Assembly: GCA_016292515.1 (NCBI GenBank)
Contig: JAEDIJ010000008.1
Location: forward strand, 1 to 57,423
Length of the DNA stretch: 57,423 nt
Reading direction: 5' to 3'
DNA from: Victivallaceae bacterium
GTDB taxonomy: Bacteria; Verrucomicrobiota; Lentisphaeria; Victivallales; Victivallaceae
The notes beneath the pieces were generated by a model, which searched no databases, was not told the origin of the DNA, and saw only the letters and a program-made list of their open reading frames with translations. Below are positions 8,205-20,169 of the stretch, in pieces (positions within the stretch are counted from its first letter, which is position 1; each line of letters starts with the position of its first letter). A program made the translations under genes and the position numbers.

Positions 8205-8251
8205 AGAGCCGTCACCGATGGTGGCGGCTCTATTCGACCGCCTGCGGCGGT
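8205..8251. terminator. two adjacent hairpins after the HTH gene
   Basis: AGAGCCG-t-CACC/GGTG-g-CGGCTCT (8205-8231, loop GAT, one mismatch) is followed by ACCGCC-TGC-GGCGGT (8237-8251). Neither has a clear U tract, so they could be terminators or the inverted repeat that often lies beyond a retrohoming target. Confidence 0.4.
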
Positions 8252-8322
8252 AGCGCCTCGCACGCTCCGCTTTTTCCGACTCCGCCGACCTTGCTCCGCC
8301 TGATTCAAGTACGGGATTGCCG

Positions 8323-8472
8323 TTATTGAACTGGCACCAGGACAACGCGGAAACCGAGGTTGCCGAAGCGGTAGCCGGGATCGCAGTAGGACCGGAGCGC
8401 GGAACGACAGCTCCCCGCGTCGTTGTACCACCACTTGGAACTACGAACCCAACAGGGAGAGACGAATTGCAT
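8323..8472 (-). pseudogene. FGE-sulfatase-fold C-terminus with hypervariable-looking stretch (copy 1)
   Basis: On the minus strand 49 codons from an ATG at 8470-8472 encode the end of a formylglycine-generating-enzyme-like (C-type-lectin fold) protein: WWYNDAGSCRSALRSY, then CDPGYRFGNLGFR, then VVLVPVQ and TAA. The CRSA and GFR anchors are diagnostic of the family's last strands. The N-terminal 80-90 percent of the gene is missing; the guaA stop lies only 76 bases away. In copy 2 (53055-53159) the 14 residues between CRSA and GFR have the same length but share only two identities, while the anchors are conserved. Of those 14 codons, 12 here end in C. This pattern resembles the variable repeat of a diversity-generating retroelement. 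Alternatively it is simply a diverged paralogue. Confidence 0.5.
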
Positions 8473-8548
8473 CAAGCAGGCGATTCCTGACGAAGCTAAA
8501 GTGAGAGAAAACTAAAATCGGAATCTTATCCATAACGAATTACGATAT

Positions 8549-10093
8549 TTACTCCCATTCAATTGTGCTCGGCGGCTTGGAAGTAATATCATAAACAACA
8601 CGATTGACACCTTTCACCTCGTTGACGATTCGGCGGGAAATCGTATCCAGCAGTTCATACGGAAGTTTCACCCAGTCAGCAGTCATGCCATCCTGACTTT
8701 CTACAGAGCGGATGGCAATAACATTGTCGTAAGTTCGTTCGTCTCCCATTACGCCAACGGAACGGATCGGCAGAAAAACACCAAATGTCTGCCAGACCTT
8801 ATAGTAAAGTCCGGCCTTCTTCATCTCTTCTACTATGATGGCATCGGCATTCCGCAGAATATTAAGATTTTCCCGTTTCACCTCCCCTAAAATACGGACT
8901 CCGAGTCCCGGCCCGGGAAACGGCTGACGCATCACCATTTCTTCCGGAAGTCCAAGCTGACGTCCCAGTTCCCTGACCTCATCCTTAAAAAGACGGGAGA
9001 GGGGTTCCAGAAGTTTCAGTTTCATCGTTTCCGGAAGTCCTCCCACATTGTGATGACTTTTAATGATGGCACTCGGATTACCGTCAATGGAGATACTTTC
9101 GATCACATCCGGATAAGTTGTTCCCTGTGCTAAAAAAACGACATTTTCAAGTCCCGATGCGGCCCGGTCAAAAACTTCTACAAAAGTTTTTCCAATGATC
9201 TTCCGCTTACGTTCCGGTTCGGTGACCCCGGAAAGACGATCAAGAAAAAGGTCGGATGCATCAACGTATCTCAATGGAATGTGAAATGTTCCTCCGAAAA
9301 GTTCTTTCACCCTCTCCGCTTCGTTTTTTCTCAATAATCCGTTGTTGACGAAAATGCAGGTCAAATTATCGCCGATTGCGTGATGGATCAACGCTGCCGC
9401 AACGGATGAGTCCACGCCTCCGGAAAGGCCAAGAATTACATTCTGTCCAGCGGTTTTCTCCCGTATTTCTTCGGATGCAGTCTCAATAAATGAAGTCATA
9501 TTCCATTCACCGGAACAATGACAGACGGCGAAGCAGAAATTTTTCAGGATGGTTTTGCCGTACTCCGTGTGTACCACTTCCGGATGGAACTGAATGCCGT
9601 AGATGCGGCGCGCTGTGTTTTCCATGGCAGCAAATTCTGTGTTGCCTGACCACGCAGTACGCTGAAATCCTGCGGGGAGGCCGGTTACTTTATCCCCATG
9701 CGACATCCAGACTGTACTTTCCGGAGCGACATTCAGAAACAAGGCGGAAACACCCTCCTGCTTCAGCACGGCCTTCCCATATTCTCTTGCCGCTCCGCGC
9801 TGCACATTTCCACCAAGGAGCCGGGTCGTCAGCTGCATCCCGTAACAGATGCCAAGCACAGGAATTCCCAAATGAAAGATCCCGGGATCACAGACAGGGG
9901 CATTCTCCTGATAAACACTTGCCGGACCGCCGCTCAAAATGATTCCGGCAGGGGCGATCTGCCGGATATCCTCCGCAGTTGTCCGGCAGGAAATGATTTG
10001 ACTGTAGATGTGATTTTCCCTGATTCTTCGCGCAATCAGCTGCGTATATTGAGAACCGAAATCAAAAATCAAGATGGTCTCATTTTGTTTCAT
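8549..10093 (-). CDS. guaA: GMP synthase (glutamine-hydrolysing)
   Basis: This converts XMP to GMP with ATP and the amide nitrogen of glutamine, in the cytoplasm. At 514 residues it has the usual length. The class I glutaminase domain (1-190) shows LGICYGMQ with the nucleophile Cys near residue 83 and FHPEV with the catalytic His. The ATP pyrophosphatase domain has the PP-loop LSGGVDSSVAA. The C-terminal dimerisation domain ends in the typical KPPSTIEWE. It starts 3 bases after carB, whose last codons hold its AGGAG ribosome site, so it closes the glnN-purF-carA-pyrG-carB-guaA operon. Base composition is clearly lower in GC than pyrG or carA and matches only the 3' part of carB. Confidence 0.97.
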   Translation of the reverse strand: MKQNETILIFDFGSQYTQLIARRIRENHIYSQIISCRTTAEDIRQIAPAGIILSGGPASVYQENAPVCDPGIFHLGIPVLGICYGMQLTTRLLGGNVQRGAAREYGKAVLKQEGVSALFLNVAPESTVWMSHGDKVTGLPAGFQRTAWSGNTEFAAMENTARRIYGIQFHPEVVHTEYGKTILKNFCFAVCHCSGEWNMTSFIETASEEIREKTAGQNVILGLSGGVDSSVAAALIHHAIGDNLTCIFVNNGLLRKNEAERVKELFGGTFHIPLRYVDASDLFLDRLSGVTEPERKRKIIGKTFVEVFDRAASGLENVVFLAQGTTYPDVIESISIDGNPSAIIKSHHNVGGLPETMKLKLLEPLSRLFKDEVRELGRQLGLPEEMVMRQPFPGPGLGVRILGEVKRENLNILRNADAIIVEEMKKAGLYYKVWQTFGVFLPIRSVGVMGDERTYDNVIAIRSVESQDGMTADWVKLPYELLDTISRRIVNEVKGVNRVVYDITSKPPSTIEWE

Positions 10094-10096
10094 TGA

Positions 10097-13334
<3,238 letters not shown>

Positions 13335-13351
<17 letters not shown>

Positions 13352-14963
13352 AGCTTTTTCCTTTCAGCGCCGCCGCGATCAATCCGAAAAAGAGCGGATG
13401 CGCTTTTTGCGGACGCGATTTGAATTCCGGATGAAACTGACAGGCGATGAAAAAGGGGTGATCCTTCAATTCGACGATCTCGACCAGATCGCGCTGCGGA
13501 TTGACGCCGCTCACGATCAATCCCGCTTTTTCCAGCTCTCCGCGGTAGGCGCCGTTGAATTCGTAACGGTGACGGTGGCGTTCGCTGATATCGTCCATTT
13601 GGTAACACTTTGCCGCGAGCGTGCCGGGCACGATCCGGCAGTCGTAAGCGCCGAGGCGCATCGTGCCGCCTTTGTCGGAAATGTTTTTCTGCTCGTCCAT
13701 CAAGTCGATGACGGGGTGCGTCGTCGCGGCGGAAAATTCCGAGCTGTCGGCATCCTGATACTTCAACACGTTGCGGGCGTATTCGATCACGGCGCACTGC
13801 ATGCCGAGGCAGATGCCGAGGAAGGGGATCCGGTGCGTCCGGGCGTATTCGATCGCGCGGATCTTGCCGGAGACGCCGCGCGCGCCGAAGCCGCCGGGCA
13901 CAAGGATGGCGTCGACGTCGTTGAGGATCGCCGCCGGATCTTTCGTTTCCAGTTCCTCCGCCTCGATCCGCCGGATATCAACCTTGCAACTGTGCGCGAT
14001 CCCCGCGTGGCTGAGCGCCTCGTAGATGCTCTTGTAGGCATCCTGATGGCGGATATATTTGCCGACGACGGCGATCGTACAGCGCGTTTCCGGGTGGAGG
14101 ACTTTTTCCAGCCACACGCAGTATTCGTCAAGGTGAAGTTCGCGCGCATCGAGATGGAGCAATTCGAGCACCCTGACGTCGAGATTCTGCCGCTCCAGCT
14201 CAAGCGGCACTTCGTAAATGGAGTTCTGCACGTCGAGCTCCTCAATGACGCAAGGTTGCGGCACGTTGCAGAAAAGCGAAAGTTTTTTCAGCTGTTCCCC
14301 CTCAATCGGCACTTCGCTGCGGCAGACGAGCAAGTCGGGGAAAACGCCGATGCCGCGCAACGCGGCGACCGAATGCTGACTCGGTTTCGTCTTCAATTCC
14401 TTTGCCGCCCGGATGTAGGGTACGAGCGTCAGATGCACAAAGATCGCGTCGCCGGGGGCGGATTCCAGTTTAAACTGCCGCGCTGCTTCGAGAAAGGGCA
14501 GACTTTCGATGTCGCCCGTCGTGCCACCGATCTCGCTGATCGCGATGTCGACGTCGTCGCGGTGCAGCGAACGCATCGCGCGCTTGATCTCGTCGGTGAT
14601 GTGGGGGATAACCTGCACCGTGCCGCCGAGATAGCCGCCGGCGCGTTCGCGGGCGATGACGTTGCTGTAGATTTTTCCAGAAGTATAATTACTTGCCTTG
14701 GAGCACGTTACATTTGCGATCCGCTCATAATGGCCGAGGTCGAGATCGGTTTCCGCGCCGTCGTCGGTGACGAAAACTTCGCCGTGCTGATAGGGACTCA
14801 TCGTGCCGGGATCGACGTTGAGGTAGGGGTCGAGTTTCTGCATCGCGACGCGATAGCCGCGCTTTTGCAGCAAAAAGGCGAGTGCGGCGCCGGTGATCCC
14901 CTTGCCGAGGCTGGAAACGACGCCGCCGGTAATAAAAATGTGTTTCGTAGTCATCGAGATCAT
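13335..14963 (-). CDS. pyrG: CTP synthase
   Basis: This makes CTP from UTP using ATP and glutamine. The amidoligase domain begins TKHIFITGGVVSSLGKG and carries the GDIES region. The C-terminal class I glutaminase domain has LGICLGMQCAV (nucleophile Cys) and CQFHPEFKSRP. The length of 542 residues is normal. Two starts are possible: ATG at 14963, which overlaps the carA stop as ATGA, or ATG at 14954 (MTTKHIF), which matches most family members and sits 11 bases from GGAG. The gene lies between carA and carB, an unusual insertion that puts two glutamine-dependent pyrimidine steps in one operon. Confidence 0.96.
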
Positions 14964-16057
14964 TTCTCCATCAGATGAATGAATTCGTCAAAAATATGCT
15001 GCGCGTCGTAAGGCCCGGGGGCGGCTTCCGGATGGAACTGCACGCTGAAAGCGGGGTGCTTTTTATGGCGGATTCCCTCGCAACTTGAATCGTTGAGATT
15101 GATGTACGTTAACTCCAGATCATCAGGGAGTTCCGAGAGCGCGTAATTGTGATTCTGACTCGAGATCGCGACTTCGCCCGTCAAAAGGTTTTTGACCGGG
15201 TGATTGCCGCCGTGGTGGCCGAATTTCAAGCGGCCGCACTTCGCGCCGCAGGCAAGTCCGAGCAACTGATGGCCGAGACAGATCCCCATCAGCGGAACTT
15301 TGCCCAACAGCTGCCGGATGTTTTCCACCGCATAACCGACCGCGCCAGGGTCGGCAGGCCCGTTGGACAAAAATACGCCATCCGGTTTGAGATCCAGCAA
15401 ATCGCCATACGGCGTCGCCGCCGGAACGACCGTAACGCGCACGTCGCGCGCCACAAGTTGCCGCAAGATGTTGTACTTGACGCCGAAATCGTAAACAACG
15501 ACGTGAAAGCGCCCCGTTTCACTCCAGACGTAGGGCGTCGGCGTCGTCACGCGCGCGGCATAATCCTTGCCGTCGAGCCCCTCCCAAAGCCGGGCACGTT
15601 CAATGGCGGCAACTTCCGGAAGATCATCCGGAGCGACGTGCAAATACGCCTTTTGCGCCCCTTTTTCGCGCAGATGCAAGGTGAGACTTCTCGTATCGAC
15701 GCCGGCAATCGCGGGTTTGCCGCAACGTTTCAAAAAATCATCCAACTCTATCGTAGACAAGGAATTGGATGACTTGTTGAACTCCTGTATCACCAGTCCA
15801 TTGAGGAATAGGCCGCGCGATTCCATATCGTGATCGTTGCATCCGTAGTTGCCGACTTCCGCCGTGGTCAGGGTGACGAATTGACCGGCGTAGGAGGGGT
15901 CGCTCAAGATCTCCTGATAGCCCGTCATCGCCGTGTTGAAAACCGCTTCGCCGACGGCGTCGACTGCCGCGCCGAAACTGTAACCGTGAAAAACGGCGCC
16001 ATCCGCCAGCGCGAGAAACGCCTTTCTTTCGCGCGATTGTTGCCAGAAATGCTTCAT
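14960..16057 (-). CDS. carA: carbamoyl-phosphate synthase small (glutaminase) subunit
   Basis: CarA hydrolyses glutamine and channels ammonia to CarB. The frame is open further upstream, but the start at 16057 (MKHFWQQSRERKAFLALADG) is chosen because family members begin just before the LALADGAVFHG strand. It gives 365 residues, the normal length. The glutaminase domain holds MGICLGHQLLGLA (nucleophile Cys) and VQFHPEAAPGP. It follows purF with one base between and overlaps pyrG by the ATGA of its stop, so translation is probably coupled. CarA and CarB are separated by pyrG. Confidence 0.95.
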   Translation of the reverse strand: MKHFWQQSRERKAFLALADGAVFHGYSFGAAVDAVGEAVFNTAMTGYQEILSDPSYAGQFVTLTTAEVGNYGCNDHDMESRGLFLNGLVIQEFNKSSNSLSTIELDDFLKRCGKPAIAGVDTRSLTLHLREKGAQKAYLHVAPDDLPEVAAIERARLWEGLDGKDYAARVTTPTPYVWSETGRFHVVVYDFGVKYNILRQLVARDVRVTVVPAATPYGDLLDLKPDGVFLSNGPADPGAVGYAVENIRQLLGKVPLMGICLGHQLLGLACGAKCGRLKFGHHGGNHPVKNLLTGEVAISSQNHNYALSELPDDLELTYINLNDSSCEGIRHKKHPAFSVQFHPEAAPGPYDAQHIFDEFIHLMEK

Positions 16058-16058
16058 T

Positions 16059-17777
16059 TCAATAACTTCTTTCGTGATGGTTTTCGATAAAATTAACGAG
16101 CGCCTGATTGACGGTGCGAACGCCGCCCGGCGTCGGATAGTCCCCGGTAAAATACCAATTTCCCGTATGCTCCGGCGACGCACGGCGCAGCGCTTCCAGC
16201 GATTGAAAGACAACTTGCAGTTCGCCGGAAAATCCGGGCGGCGTCAGCAACAGGGCGATCTCTTTGACCAGTTCCTCGTCGGGGACAAGATCGTAGATCG
16301 CTTTCATCCGGTTTTGATTTTTCCCCGACTCGAGATCTTTTTTGGCGTTTTTGTACGCCTTTTGAATGACGTTTTCGCGTTGCGTTTTTTTGAGGAAACT
16401 GACCGCCGCCTGAAACGCGACGAGTTCCCCGGCGCAGGACATGTCGATCCCGTAGCAATCCGGATAGCGGATGATCGGGGCGGTGCTGGCGACGATCACC
16501 TTGCGCGTGCCGAGCCGGTCGAGGATCGGCAAAATGGCGTTTCGCATCGTGTTGCCGCGCACGATCGAATCGTCAAGAACGACCAAGGTATCCTCGCCCG
16601 GCCGCACCAGTCCGTAGGTGATGTCGTAAACGTGCATGCTCAATTCCTCGCGGCTGGCGGCGTCGGCGATAAAGGTGCGGAATTTCGCATCTTTGACGGC
16701 GATTTGTCCGAAACGGACGTTTTTGCCCGCTTTTAATGCCCGGTGCATCAATTCCTCGAGCATTCCGTGAAAACCGACTTGCGCGGAGTTGGGAATGTAG
16801 CTGAAAAAGGTGTGGTCGAAATCGCCGTGGACAGCCGAGATCAGTTGCGGCACCAGCGATTTGCCGAGCTCCTTGCGTTCGCGGTGGATGTCGGCGTCGT
16901 TAGGGCGCGAAAAGTAGATGCGCTCAAAGACGCAACTGCGCCGCGGCGCGGCGTCGAGACAGTCGAGGATCTGGACTTCGCCGTTTTTGGGGACGACGAC
17001 CGCCTTGCCCGGCGGGATCTCCATCACTTCCCGCGTCGTCGCGTTGAATGCCGCCTGAATGGCGGGGCGCTCGCTCGCCGCGACAAAGACTTCGTCGTCG
17101 AAATAGAAATACCCGGGGCGGATCGCGTGGGGATCGCGGATGACAAATGCGTCGCCCGCAGCGGTCACGCCGCAAAGCGTGTACGCGCCGTCGACCCCTG
17201 TCAGCGACTGCCGCAGGATCTTCTGCCAGTTGGGCGTACCGGCGTGAAGATTGGCGTCCTGCTCCAAAAAGTGGGCGATCGTCTGGGTGATGAGATAGCC
17301 GTCGGCGCAACTTGCCGGATGATGCCCCAATTGGCGGAATTTCTCAAACAATTCCCCCGTGTTGGTCAGATTGAAATTGCCGGCGAGCAAAAGGCTCCGG
17401 CGCAGGCAAGTCGAATCGTGGACAAACGGGTGGCACGCCGAAACTTCGTGCCGCCCGTAGGTCGCGTAGCGCAAATGTCCGAGGAGGAGTTCACCGTTGC
17501 AATCAGCCCGACCGGCGCACTTGCCCAGAAGATCGGCGAGCGGATTTTCCGCCGCCGCTGATTTCTCGACACGGTACGCCGGCGTGCCCGCTTCCGGGGA
17601 AAGGTGGAGAAAGGCGATCCCCGCTCCATCCTGCCCCCGGTTGTGCTGCTTTTCCAACAGAAGCGCCATCTTGCCGAAGCCGAAGTTTCCGGTTGCGTAC
17701 TTGTGGAGGAAATATTCCCGGCTTTTCCGCAACCGCAGCAAGGCAACGGCACATTCGTGTTTGATCGAATCCGACAT
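16059..17777 (-). CDS. purF: amidophosphoribosyltransferase (long, Bacteroidota-like form)
   Basis: The enzyme transfers the glutamine amide to PRPP, the first step of purine synthesis. The start at 17777 gives MSDSIKHECAVALLRLRK. The Cys after His-Glu is the N-terminal nucleophile, exposed after processing of a short leader. The glutaminase half continues with QHNRGQDGAGIA. The phosphoribosyl half has the PRPP loop VVLDDSIVRGNTMRNAI. At 572 residues it is longer than the 505-residue E. coli enzyme and resembles the second type found in Bacteroidota. A longer frame continues upstream inside glnN but is Arg-rich and not credible. It lies 23 bases after glnN and 1 base before carA. Confidence 0.88.
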   Translation of the reverse strand: MSDSIKHECAVALLRLRKSREYFLHKYATGNFGFGKMALLLEKQHNRGQDGAGIAFLHLSPEAGTPAYRVEKSAAAENPLADLLGKCAGRADCNGELLLGHLRYATYGRHEVSACHPFVHDSTCLRRSLLLAGNFNLTNTGELFEKFRQLGHHPASCADGYLITQTIAHFLEQDANLHAGTPNWQKILRQSLTGVDGAYTLCGVTAAGDAFVIRDPHAIRPGYFYFDDEVFVAASERPAIQAAFNATTREVMEIPPGKAVVVPKNGEVQILDCLDAAPRRSCVFERIYFSRPNDADIHRERKELGKSLVPQLISAVHGDFDHTFFSYIPNSAQVGFHGMLEELMHRALKAGKNVRFGQIAVKDAKFRTFIADAASREELSMHVYDITYGLVRPGEDTLVVLDDSIVRGNTMRNAILPILDRLGTRKVIVASTAPIIRYPDCYGIDMSCAGELVAFQAAVSFLKKTQRENVIQKAYKNAKKDLESGKNQNRMKAIYDLVPDEELVKEIALLLTPPGFSGELQVVFQSLEALRRASPEHTGNWYFTGDYPTPGGVRTVNQALVNFIENHHERSY

Positions 17778-17800
17778 CTTCTGTTTTCCCTCTTCTCTCT

Positions 17801-19933
17801 TTAGTAGATGAAAAGCATTTCGCGGTATTTCGGCAGCGGCCAGCTGTTGTCGGGGACGAATTTTTCCAACTCGTCGACGGTGGCGCGGATGCGGCTCAAC
17901 GCAAGGAGAATCCCCTCGTGTTCGCCGTTCAAGGCTCTGCTCAAGGCGTCGCTTTCGCGGTTCAATACGTCGAGCGCTTCGCCGAGCAAGGCGGCGCGAT
18001 GACGCAAACTTTCCGTGCCCTTGCTGAACTTGAGGCTTTCCGCCTTGCCGAGCGCGTCGACGAGCTTCCCGTACTCCGCGGCGACCGCGGGGAAGATCAT
18101 GCACCGCGCGATCTCCAGGGCGACCTCGCCCTCGATTTTCACCTTGCGGTGATAGTCCTCCATAAAGACTTCGTAGCGGGAAACCAGTTCGCGGCGCCGG
18201 AAAACGTTGTACTTTTCAAAGAGCGCGATGTTCTCATCGGTCGTCAGGACTTTGAGCGCTTCCATCGTCGTCTTGAAGTTCGGCAAGCCGCGACGCGCCG
18301 CTTCTTCCAGCCAACCGGGCGCGTAGCCGTCGCCGTTGAAAATAATGCGCTTGTGCTGCTTGACGATGCGTTGCAAATGATTTTGCAACAACGTGTGGAA
18401 TTCCGCTTCGGGGAATTTGGCGAGCGTTTCCGCCATCCGCTCAAACGCGTCGGCAACGATCGTGTTGAGGATCACGTTGGGGCCGGAGCAAGGCTGGCTC
18501 GAACCGGGTGCGCGGAACTCGAACTTGTTGCCGGTAAAGGCAAAGGGGCTCGTCCGGTTGCGGTCGGTCGCATCCTGCGGCAACGCGGGGAGCGTGTCGA
18601 CGCCGATGCGGAGCGTGCCGCCGTGCTTGTTGGATTTCGGCTCGCCCTTTTCCAATTGGTCGATCACGTCGGAAAGCTGATCGCCGAGGTACATCGAGAT
18701 CACGGCGGGCGGCGCTTCGTTGGCGCCGAGGCGGTGATCGTTGCCGACGCCGGTCACGGCGCTGCGGAGCAAGTCGGCGTGAAGATCGATCGCTTCGATG
18801 ATCGCGCACAAGATGGTCAGAAAGATCGCATTCTGGCAGGGATCGTTGCCCGGATTGAGCAAGTTGCGCTTGCCGTAGCTGACGCTCCAGTTGTTGTGCT
18901 TGCCGGAACCGTTGACGCCGGCAAAAGGCTTTTCGTGCATCAGACAAACGAAACCGTAGCGGTCGGCGGTCTGGCGCAGGACTTCCATCACGAGCATATT
19001 GTGGTCGCAGGCGAGATTGAGTTCCTCAAAGATCGGCGCCAGTTCAAACTGTGCGGGCGCGACCTCGTTGTGGCGGGTCTTCGCCGGGATGCCGAGTTTC
19101 CACAATTCGCGCTCGACCTCGTTCATGAAGTTCAAAACGCGCATTTTGATCGTGCCGAAATAGTGGTCTTCCAACTGCTGGTGCTTCGCCGGCGGTGCGC
19201 CGAAAAGCGTGCGTCCCGTCTGCAACAAGTCGGGGCGCTGCAGATAAAAGCGCTTGTCGATCAAAAAGTATTCCTGCTCGGGGCCGAGCGTGACGGTCAC
19301 CTTTTCATCGGGCAGCTGGAAACACCGCATCAACTTTTTCGTCGCGTTACCAAGCGCCTGAATGGAGCGCAAAAGCGGGGTCTTGCGGTCGAGCGCTTCA
19401 CCGGTATAACTGCAAAAGGCAGTCGGGATGCAGAGCGTCGCACCGTTGCCATGGCGTTTGATGAACGCAGGGCTGGTCGGATCCCACGCCGTGTAGCCAC
19501 GCGCCTCAAAGGTCGAACGCAGTCCGCCGGAAGGAAAACTCGACGCATCCGGTTCGCCGACAATGAGGTTTTTGCCGGAAAAACTCAAAATCGCGTGACA
19601 GCCGTCCGTTTCCAGAAAGGAGTCGTGCTTTTCGGCGGTGTTGCCCGTGAGCGGCTGGAACCAGTGCGTAAAACTGGTCGCGCCGCGCGAGATCGCCCAT
19701 TCTTTCATCGCGTGAGCGACGTCGCCCGCGATCGCGGGATCGAGCGGCAGACCGCCTTCGACCGTCGCTTTCAACTTTTCAAAAGCGGCTTTCGGCAACC
19801 ATTTCTGCATGGCGGCAAAGTTGAAGACGTCTTCGCCGTAATCGTCGATGTTGGCGGGCAAGGCGCCGCAGGGCGCCGTCCCTTTCATTTCCGCGATGGC
19901 CTTGACCGCATCATATCGTTTTTCATTGCTCAT
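17801..19933 (-). CDS. glnN: glutamine synthetase type III
   Basis: This makes glutamine from glutamate, ammonia and ATP. At 710 residues with ANIDDYGEDVFNFAAMQKWL near the start it is the GSIII type rather than the 470-residue GlnA. The catalytic core is visible as TLGPEQEYFLID, NGSGKHNNWSVSYG and RNRTSPFAFTGNKFEFRAPG (ATP, glutamate and metal sites). GSIII enzymes are typical of Bacteroidota, PVC bacteria and some cyanobacteria. The start ATG at 19933 follows AAGGAGAG. A consensus sigma-54 promoter lies 50 bases upstream and two TTAC-N7-GTAA operators lie beyond it, so transcription should rise under nitrogen limitation. It is the first gene of the six-gene glutamine-use operon. Confidence 0.96.
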   Translation of the reverse strand: MSNEKRYDAVKAIAEMKGTAPCGALPANIDDYGEDVFNFAAMQKWLPKAAFEKLKATVEGGLPLDPAIAGDVAHAMKEWAISRGATSFTHWFQPLTGNTAEKHDSFLETDGCHAILSFSGKNLIVGEPDASSFPSGGLRSTFEARGYTAWDPTSPAFIKRHGNGATLCIPTAFCSYTGEALDRKTPLLRSIQALGNATKKLMRCFQLPDEKVTVTLGPEQEYFLIDKRFYLQRPDLLQTGRTLFGAPPAKHQQLEDHYFGTIKMRVLNFMNEVERELWKLGIPAKTRHNEVAPAQFELAPIFEELNLACDHNMLVMEVLRQTADRYGFVCLMHEKPFAGVNGSGKHNNWSVSYGKRNLLNPGNDPCQNAIFLTILCAIIEAIDLHADLLRSAVTGVGNDHRLGANEAPPAVISMYLGDQLSDVIDQLEKGEPKSNKHGGTLRIGVDTLPALPQDATDRNRTSPFAFTGNKFEFRAPGSSQPCSGPNVILNTIVADAFERMAETLAKFPEAEFHTLLQNHLQRIVKQHKRIIFNGDGYAPGWLEEAARRGLPNFKTTMEALKVLTTDENIALFEKYNVFRRRELVSRYEVFMEDYHRKVKIEGEVALEIARCMIFPAVAAEYGKLVDALGKAESLKFSKGTESLRHRAALLGEALDVLNRESDALSRALNGEHEGILLALSRIRATVDELEKFVPDNSWPLPKYREMLFIY

Positions 19934-19982
19934 TTCCCGCTCTCCTTATGTTTGGGGGTTCCAGTCGCTTTGCCCATGATAT

Positions 19983-19999
19983 AGCAAACACCGTGCCAA
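19983..19999 (-). promoter_or_regulatory. sigma-54 promoter of glnN operon
   Basis: The minus strand reads TTGGCACGGTGTTTGCT, a full match to the TGGCACG-N4-TTGC -24/-12 consensus with the required ten bases between GG and GC. It lies 50 bases before the glnN ATG. Confidence 0.9.
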
Positions 20000-20030
20000 C
20001 GATCCGCCGAGCGGGAATAAAAGCGCATCG

Positions 20031-20049
20031 TTTTACACATTATGTAAAA
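20031..20049. promoter_or_regulatory. operator A (TTAC-N7-GTAA), candidate activator site
   Basis: TTTTACACATTATGTAAAA is an inverted repeat with 8-3-8 spacing. Its centre (20040) is about 41 bases upstream of the glnN -24 element. The half-site matches operator B and the site upstream of glnK. Confidence 0.6.
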
Positions 20050-20060
20050 GAAGTCCATTG

Positions 20061-20079
20061 CCTTACATCAGGCGTAAAA
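20061..20079. promoter_or_regulatory. operator B (TTAC-N7-GTAA), candidate activator site
   Basis: CCTTACATCAGGCGTAAAA has the same 8-3-8 architecture as operator A. The two centres are 30 bases apart, about three helical turns. Its centre (20070) is about 41 bases upstream of the gltB -24 element, mirroring operator A and glnN. Confidence 0.6.
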
Positions 20080-20109
20080 CTTTTATGGTTTCTGCCGCAG
20101 AAAAGAGCG

Positions 20110-20126
20110 TTGGCACGCCATTTGCT
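20110..20126 (+). promoter_or_regulatory. sigma-54 promoter of gltB operon
   Basis: TTGGCACGCCATTTGCT is a full consensus -24/-12 element. The transcript would start near 20138, leaving a leader of about 30 bases with a GGAAAGGAC ribosome site before gltB. Confidence 0.9.
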
Positions 20127-20169
20127 AAAGGGGAATTGACGTGAAACCAAACTTGGAAAGGACAAAATC

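Noticed and set aside
17778..18104. N-terminal extension of purF into glnN
   Set aside because: The 109 extra residues are almost all Arg-rich antisense-type sequence, and the catalytic Cys must lie close to the true N-terminus.
17918..19984. 688-codon plus-strand frame opposite glnN
   Set aside because: Antisense shadow of glutamine synthetase III with no recognisable domain and no ribosome site.
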